Source of the DNA: an uncultured Bacteroidales bacterium
GTDB lineage: Bacteria > Bacteroidota > Bacteroidia > Bacteroidales > Paludibacteraceae
Direction: 5' to 3'
NCBI GenBank assembly: GCA_937892015.1
Contig: CALAUY010000178.1
Coordinates: forward strand, 1-10,548
DNA length: 10,548 bases
Positions within the stretch are counted from its first letter, which is position 1, and each line of letters begins with the position of its first letter. Shown in pieces: positions 5,911 through 10,548 of the stretch. The translations under genes and the position numbers were made by a program. A model generated the notes under the pieces. The model was not told the origin of the DNA, searched no databases, and saw nothing but the letters and a program-made list of their open reading frames with translations.

Positions 5911-7299
5911 ATGAAACATCTGAAGAATATCTGCCTTTTGTGCGCGGGGCTATGCCTGACCGCTCTGGTCGGTTGCGACAACAGCTCCACTACCACAACG
6001 CCCTCGTCCGAGACGAAACTGTCGAGCATCGTGTTCGCTAATAACGACAGTTTCCCCGGTCTCAGCGATGCCACGTTTACCATTGATTTCTCGTACGATA
6101 CGGCATTGGTCTATAACGCCGACTCGCTTCCGGTCGATACGCGTATCGACTCGGTCGTTGCCACGTTCTATTTCACCAGCACCATCGGTTACGCACGCTT
6201 CATTTCCGGCGAAGATACCACCCTCATCACGTCGGCCGACACGCTCGATTTCACGCCGCGGCCATGCTACTTGCACGTGGTTTCCGAAGACCTGCAGAAC
6301 ATGCGTGACTACCAAATCTACGTGAACGTCCATACGCTCGACCCCGACCTGTACGTGTGGTCACAGACGCAAACGAGCCTCTTCAGCGGCAGTTGCGACG
6401 TGCATGCCGATCAGGTGAACGGCACGGTTGTCCTCTTCACGCAAGACGGTATCCGCGCCGCTCTCTATCGCTCAACCGACGGGCGTACATGGACAGGCCC
6501 GCAGACACCCGTCGGACTGCCGCGTTCGGCCAACGTACGGCAGATAATAAGCAGCCAACAACGTCTCTACTACACCGAGAACAACCGCCTCTATACTTCT
6601 TCGGATGGCATCACATGGACCGAGAACGACTGCTCTGCACTCGGATTCGACATGGTGAACATGCTCTTCTATTACAACGACTCCGTCTGGGCTTTGGTAG
6701 CCGACCCTGCCACACAAGAACTGTGGTTCGCCACAATGGCCGAGAACGGCTCGCTTGGCAAACAGAGTCAGATAGGACCCATCAACAACTATTACCGCTT
6801 CTCTACCGAACATTTCCCCGTCTCTGATTTCAGTCCGGTTGTGTTCGTCGGACGCAGTGGTCGCAAGCGCGCCATGGTGATGGGCGGGTTCGATGCCGAT
6901 GGCAAGGCACTCAACAGCCGATGGAACCTCGAATGGGTGGATACCGATGCCGACAAGGGGTTCTATCGCTTGGAGAACTTCACCATCGAACAACCCGAGT
7001 TCTCCTCTCTCACCGGTGCTGCACTCGTCTGGTACGATGACAAGATGATGCTCTTCGGTGCGCTCGAAAACGGCTCAACTATACTCGAACATCCCGTCCT
7101 CGAGTCACAGGATGAGGGCATGAACTGGTACGTGCCCGACTCTGCCGCAAACATGTTGCCTGAAGACTACACGGTACGTCAACGACAAGCCATCGTTGTC
7201 ACCCACGACCACGCCATCCTCCTGATAGGCGGACAAAACCGCACCACCTCTTTCACTGATGTCTGGCGCGGTAAGAAAAACTCCATCGATTGGGATTAA
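5911..7299 (+). CDS. DUF6242-like surface or periplasmic lipoprotein with a propeller-type C-terminal domain
   Basis: 462 aa. The N-terminus is a lipoprotein signal: basic MKHLKN, hydrophobic core, then LVGC with Cys22 as the lipidated residue, followed by Asp and a Ser/Thr/Pro-rich linker. Residues about 35-145 look like a beta-sandwich repeat (SIVFANNDSFPGLSDATFTI ... DTLDFTPRPCYLHVVSED ... YQIYVNVHTLDPDLYVW). The rest carries repeated LYRSTDGRTWTGP, LYTSSDGITWTEND and SQDEGMNWYVPD segments typical of BNR/Kelch-like propellers, ending GGQNRTTSFTDVWRG. This architecture matches Bacteroidales proteins grouped as DUF6242. Function is unknown; ligand or glycan binding at the envelope is only a guess. 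It starts 3 nt after the cyclo-ligase and closes the operon, convergent with the TonB receptor. Confidence 0.85.
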   Translation: MKHLKNICLLCAGLCLTALVGCDNSSTTTTPSSETKLSSIVFANNDSFPGLSDATFTIDFSYDTALVYNADSLPVDTRIDSVVATFYFTSTIGYARFISGEDTTLITSADTLDFTPRPCYLHVVSEDLQNMRDYQIYVNVHTLDPDLYVWSQTQTSLFSGSCDVHADQVNGTVVLFTQDGIRAALYRSTDGRTWTGPQTPVGLPRSANVRQIISSQQRLYYTENNRLYTSSDGITWTENDCSALGFDMVNMLFYYNDSVWALVADPATQELWFATMAENGSLGKQSQIGPINNYYRFSTEHFPVSDFSPVVFVGRSGRKRAMVMGGFDADGKALNSRWNLEWVDTDADKGFYRLENFTIEQPEFSSLTGAALVWYDDKMMLFGALENGSTILEHPVLESQDEGMNWYVPDSAANMLPEDYTVRQRQAIVVTHDHAILLIGGQNRTTSFTDVWRGKKNSIDWD

Positions 7300-7384
7300 C
7301 AGGCTCTATAGCCCACAAGCCCGAGCAAAAGACTACAATAGCCCTACCAACAGGCTTCATGCACGCTATGTATGAGTCCCACGA
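7300..7384. other. Convergent intergenic spacer without a clear terminator
   Basis: 85 nt between the lipoprotein stop and the receptor stop. I see no GC stem followed by a T-run in either direction. A 7-bp inverted repeat, CCACGAC (7379-7385) and GTCGTGG (7391-7397), straddles the receptor's TAG stop codon but lacks a U-tract. Confidence 0.5.
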
Positions 7385-9556
7385 CTAATCGTCGTGGTCG
7401 TGGTTGTCGTGCACTTTCTTCTCAAGGTCGTACCGGAATCCGAGATACACTTTCCAACCCGTGATAGGACCCCACGCCATCGAGGCATCAAAATTCGGAC
7501 CATAAGGATGGAAACTATCGACGATAGGCGATGGTTGCTTGAAGTTGGTCATGTTCTCTGCCCCGAGATATAGACTGCACGTGCGGAAATACTTGGTTAT
7601 CTGTGCCATCAACTGCGGATACCAGGCATACTCGCCGAACCCGTCGGGCAAACGACCACCACCATTGAACTGGGCGGTGGCATCAAACTGCCACGTCTTG
7701 GCCGGCGTCTGGTAACTCGTTGAGAGAATGCCCTTGAAACGGTTCGTCAGCGGCTTCATGCGCAACACGTATGTGCCGGCATCCTGACTAAACGTTGTCT
7801 GCTCTACGTCAGTCCAACGGAAAGCGGCCGTCCACGTCCAACCCGTCAGCACCTCTATCGTCGCCTCAGCTTGCGCACTATGCGCAAACGACCGACCACC
7901 GTCTATGTCCGTCTGATTATAGATATAGACGCTGTGCACGTCGCGGTCGAGATCGACAATAAGCGAGTTGAGGAAATGGGTGTAATAGTACTCTCCCGAC
8001 AGTTGCAACTGACGCGAACCGATTGGTATATAGAACGTTGTGCTCACTCCCGCATTAACCGCCCGCTCTTGTCGTACGTCACTCTCCATGTAGATGCGGC
8101 GCGACGAGGGCAACATGAAAGCATTGTCGGCAATGATGTTCGGTGAACGATAACCCATACCTACACTGGCGCGAATCGTCCACCAGTCGAATGGCGTATA
8201 GCGCACATTGGCACGGGGGGTGAAGAAGAACCCGTATCGGCTCGACCAGTCGGCACGCACTCCTGCCACCAGCGACAACATGTCGGCGTACTTGAGGCTA
8301 TACTCGGCAAACACGCCCGGTGTCACCTCATGCTCCACTGCCCCGGGATTGACGGTCGAGAAGATATTGTCCGAATAGGCGTTGTTGTAACGGTCGTAAT
8401 TGACAGATAGTCCGGCGCTGAGCCGATGGTCGTTATCGATTAGTCCGCCACCCTCGAAATTGCCCTGATAGATGGCGTTGAGGTACGCGTTCACTTGTGA
8501 TGCCGCCCAGTTGCGGTTGCCGTACAGGTTATTGAGGTTATGGTAACTGACTGCGGTGATGACAGCGACCGACGAGCCCGACTCTTCGTCGAAAACATAA
8601 CCGTTCTTCATCGTGCCTTCCACTCGCCATGTGTTCAGGTCGAGCCGGTAGGGATTGGTTATACTGTCAGCCAATTGCCCGCCGAGTCGATGGTCGTATA
8701 GTCCGCGCACAAGTGCTTGGAACGTGTAGTCGCCCTGCTTATACACCCATCGGTTCATCAGGTTGGCGTTCTGCGATTTGGGCATATCCACAAACGAGTC
8801 GTGGTTGTCATCCATAGCAAGGAATCCCTGCTGATAATGGGCAAGAATGCCCGTATATAACGAGCGATGTTGTGCATGCTCGTGGTCGTGTAGCAGTTGC
8901 CAACCGCCCATCACGTTCGCCTCTGCATGCAACTCCGAGTTGAGCATCAGGTTCACTGACAGCGGGTTCTGCGTGTTCGGTTTCAGCAACTCCACGTTAA
9001 TCTGTCCCGACGTTGCTTCATAGCCGTTAATGACCGATGATGTACCCTTACTCACTTGTATGCTGCTCATCCATGGTCCGGGGATGTACTCCAGTCCGAA
9101 CGTCTGTGCCAATCCTCTCACTGCCGGCGTGTTCTCTTGCAGCAACTGCACGTACGTGCCACCCAAACCGAGCAAGCGTATTTGTTTGGCACCGGTAGCC
9201 GCATCCGAGTACGCCACATCCACCGACGCGTTCGTCTCAAACGCCTCACTCAAGTTGCAACAAGCCGCGCGGCACAACTCCTCTGAACCGATATGTTGCG
9301 TGTCGAAAGCCGATGTACGACTGCGCAACACGCCCATCTTACGCTCGGTGATGGTCACTTCGTCCAGTATGCCTTCCTCCACCAACACTATCGTCAGCGG
9401 CTCACGATTCACTACAACGGTCGTGTCGTTATGGAAACCCACAAAACTCACGACCAGTCGATTAGTCGTCTTGTCGGGCATCAAACGGAAAGCACCGTCC
9501 ACGTCGGTAGCAACGCCTCGCTGCGTTTCCGCCCAATACACACTCGCACCCGGCAT
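7385..9556 (-). pseudogene. TonB-dependent outer-membrane receptor, 5' end missing
   Basis: 723 codons from an internal ATG at 9556. The fragment opens inside a CarboxypepD_reg-like domain (PGASVYWAETQRGVATDVDG, VVSFVGFHNDT), then a plug domain with ELCRAACCNLSEAFETNASV (residues 93-112), IRLLGLGGTYVQLL, GPWMSSIQVSKGTSSVINGYE and SGQINVEL, and a full-length beta-barrel. The signal peptide and about the first 20-30 mature residues are absent. A TAG lies in frame at 9568-9566, and the upstream DNA instead encodes a methyltransferase start. Without export the protein should not reach the outer membrane, so it is called broken unless the join is an assembly error. His-rich patches (HDHEHAQH, 223-230; HDNHDHDD at the very C-terminus) and the double-Cys plug motif suggest a metal or metal-chelate substrate (inference). 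Codon use matches the operon to its left. Confidence 0.88.
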
Positions 9557-9611
9557 TCTCAAACGCTAGGCGTATACCTCCGATTCCCGCGAACAAATCT
9601 ATTACCCTCAT
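9537..9611 (-). pseudogene. N-terminal fragment of a C5-cytosine DNA methyltransferase
   Basis: From ATG 9611 the minus strand reads MRVIDLFAGIGGIRLAFENA then GCECV. This is the canonical start of C5-cytosine methyltransferases, including motif I (DLFAGIGGIRLAFE, the S-adenosylmethionine-binding F-x-G-x-G loop). After Val25 the frame continues as LGGNAARRC and stops at 9462-9464; that is receptor DNA read in the wrong frame. Only motif I remains, so there is no catalytic PCQ/ENV region and no target recognition domain. The ATG overlaps an upstream stop as ATGA, typical of a coupled restriction-modification or phage operon. It was found by reading the minus strand; the surviving frame is too short for usual gene callers. 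Confidence 0.88.
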
Positions 9612-9697
9612 AATGAAGCCTCCCGCAGAATCAAATCCGACATGATGTTATCACGCTCATTGCATTGAAACGGGGAGGCTATTGCGGATTTTAGCGA
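9608..9697 (-). pseudogene. C-terminal tail of an unidentified ORF overlapping the methyltransferase start
   Basis: A frame open from about 9735 ends in FQCNERDNIMSDLILREASL and a TGA at 9610-9608 that shares ATGA with the methyltransferase start. The 4-nt stop/start overlap is the main reason to believe it is the end of a real gene in the methyltransferase's original operon. No start codon or recognisable domain is present. Its upstream part overlaps the end of the membrane glycosyltransferase gene, so the true boundary of the fragment is unclear. Confidence 0.35.
9617..9680. repeat. 8-bp inverted repeat around the ORF tail
   Basis: AGCCTCCC (9617-9624) and GGGAGGCT (9673-9680) are exact reverse complements separated by 48 nt. 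They could be a remnant of a mobile-element end or a loose hairpin downstream of the membrane gene. The long loop makes a simple terminator unlikely. Confidence 0.4.
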
Positions 9698-9698
9698 C

Positions 9699-10548
9699 TC
9701 AGGCCAATTCGGCTGGCAGTGTTTTTTTCTGGCTGTCCCTTGTCAGTGTGAAGTAAAGCATAATGCTTAGAGCTATAAGTCCTGCATAATATACAGTAAG
9801 TATAATGTGTCTTACATCAGCTGTAGGCATATGTCCTGTGATTACTTTGAATACTTTTCTGCTCCTGAAAACTTCGCTGAAGTTCATATAGCAGCAGCAG
9901 AGAAACCAGAATATACGACTCTTGAGTTTTTCAGAACGCCTCATGATATACAGGCACACAATAGACGGAAGTGCGAGTACATAACAGTTCATAGTGGAAT
10001 GACTCCAGAATGTAGAGGCCATATATGCCCAGCACAGATCAAAAACTTCTGGCGCATTCTTTTGTCTGCCGTAAAAGTTCCAGAAAAGCACAACAAAGAT
10101 TATTCCCGCAGACATGCTGAGCATGAGTGCTGTTGAAGGATCTGCGATGAATGATGTGAATATCCCGTAATAAAGAAGTCCTTGATTGACATACACAAAC
10201 GTATTGGCAGATTTCAGAAATTCTGCAAGCAACTCAAACATCCCTGTTCCTGTATGTAGAGATACCCACAGCCACGCGGCAATATCCAGCAATGCGCCAA
10301 CAATCAGTGGCTTAAAACGCTTCTGCAAGAGAAATACTAAACATATCAGCGCGGCCTGCTGAGGTTTGGTCATAGCAATTCCCAAGAGAACGCCCACAAC
10401 AACAGGATAGTCATCACGCAATGCCCATGCCATTAGGAGCAGGCAACTTATGATTCCGCTTGCGTTGGCTGAACTAACTGAAATGAAGAAATCCGGTGAT
10501 GAAAGAGCCATAAGCAGAACAAGCACGGCAAATTTTCTATCATCACAA
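9699..10548 (-). CDS. GT87/DUF2029-like polytopic membrane glycosyltransferase, C-terminal part
   Basis: Partial; the frame is open to the right edge and 282 codons are visible, with no true start in the window (GTG 10526 is internal). At least seven hydrophobic segments alternate with short basic loops. GVLLGIAMTKPQQAALICLV followed by LLQKRF and then another long hydrophobic stretch is the pattern of the DUF2029/GT87 family, which uses polyprenyl-phosphate-linked sugars at the membrane. The family's N-terminal catalytic Asp region lies beyond the window, so activity cannot be judged. The stop at 9701-9699 follows a polar tail QKKTLPAELA. Its GC is lower and its codon choice different from the receptor and ddl blocks (more TTT, ATA, AAA), suggesting a different origin or surface-polysaccharide locus. 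Confidence 0.68.
   Translation of the reverse strand, partial: CDDRKFAVLVLLMALSSPDFFISVSSANASGIISCLLLMAWALRDDYPVVVGVLLGIAMTKPQQAALICLVFLLQKRFKPLIVGALLDIAAWLWVSLHTGTGMFELLAEFLKSANTFVYVNQGLLYYGIFTSFIADPSTALMLSMSAGIIFVVLFWNFYGRQKNAPEVFDLCWAYMASTFWSHSTMNCYVLALPSIVCLYIMRRSEKLKSRIFWFLCCCYMNFSEVFRSRKVFKVITGHMPTADVRHIILTVYYAGLIALSIMLYFTLTRDSQKKTLPAELA

Noticed and set aside
7379..7397. Inverted repeat over the receptor stop codon as a terminator
   Set aside because: The 7-bp stem lies on coding sequence and stop codon, and no T-run follows in either direction.
9030..9569. Plus-strand open frame of 179 codons across the junction
   Set aside because: It is antisense to the receptor N-terminal and plug region and has no domain; it is open by codon bias.

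Overview
The window looks like a Bacteroidales chromosome, most like Prevotellaceae/Bacteroidaceae. The evidence is two promoters of the Bacteroidetes type (TTTG about 20 nt upstream of TAnnTTTG), a D-Ala-D-Ala ligase and a short prenyl synthase that resemble Bacteroides/Prevotella proteins, a DUF6242-like lipoprotein, and a TonB-dependent receptor with a CarboxypepD_reg-like N-terminus. No species can be named from the sequence alone.

Layout. (1) Positions 1-1836, minus strand: a two-gene accessory unit with a RhuM-family DNA-binding/phospholipase-D-like protein followed by a YhcG/DUF1016 PD-(D/E)xK nuclease that runs off the left edge. (2) Positions 1837-2509: a divergent intergenic region holding two near-identical outward-facing promoters, a 10-bp triplicate, a 39-bp tandem duplicate (with an inverted 17-bp copy nearby) and a 13-unit 9-bp minisatellite. 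(3) Positions 2510-7299, plus strand: a compact five-gene operon: Ddl, an all-trans polyprenyl diphosphate synthase (8-nt overlap with ddl), an unrecognised helical protein, 5-formyltetrahydrofolate cyclo-ligase, and a lipoprotein. The first two fit envelope precursor supply (D-Ala-D-Ala; isoprenoid diphosphates) and the fourth folate salvage. (4) Positions 7385-9556, minus strand, convergent: a TonB-dependent receptor with His-rich segments that lacks its signal peptide and the beginning of its N-terminal domain. (5) Positions 9537-9735: a remnant holding the first about 25 codons of a C5-cytosine DNA methyltransferase, preceded by the tail of an overlapping ORF. (6) Positions 9699-10548, minus strand: the C-terminal part of a GT87/DUF2029-like polytopic membrane glycosyltransferase, with visibly lower GC than the central block.

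The strongest anomaly is at about 9536-9556. There the methyltransferase start runs out of frame into the receptor through a stretch that reads sensibly in both genes (about 19-21 bp). This is either recombination at microhomology or a false assembly join. The left end may be a second discontinuity, because the nuclease sequence stops resembling its family about 50 bp from the edge. The central operon is ordinary housekeeping. I see no convincing new multi-gene system; the RhuM-PLD plus YhcG pair is the best candidate for a defence-type or restriction-associated module.
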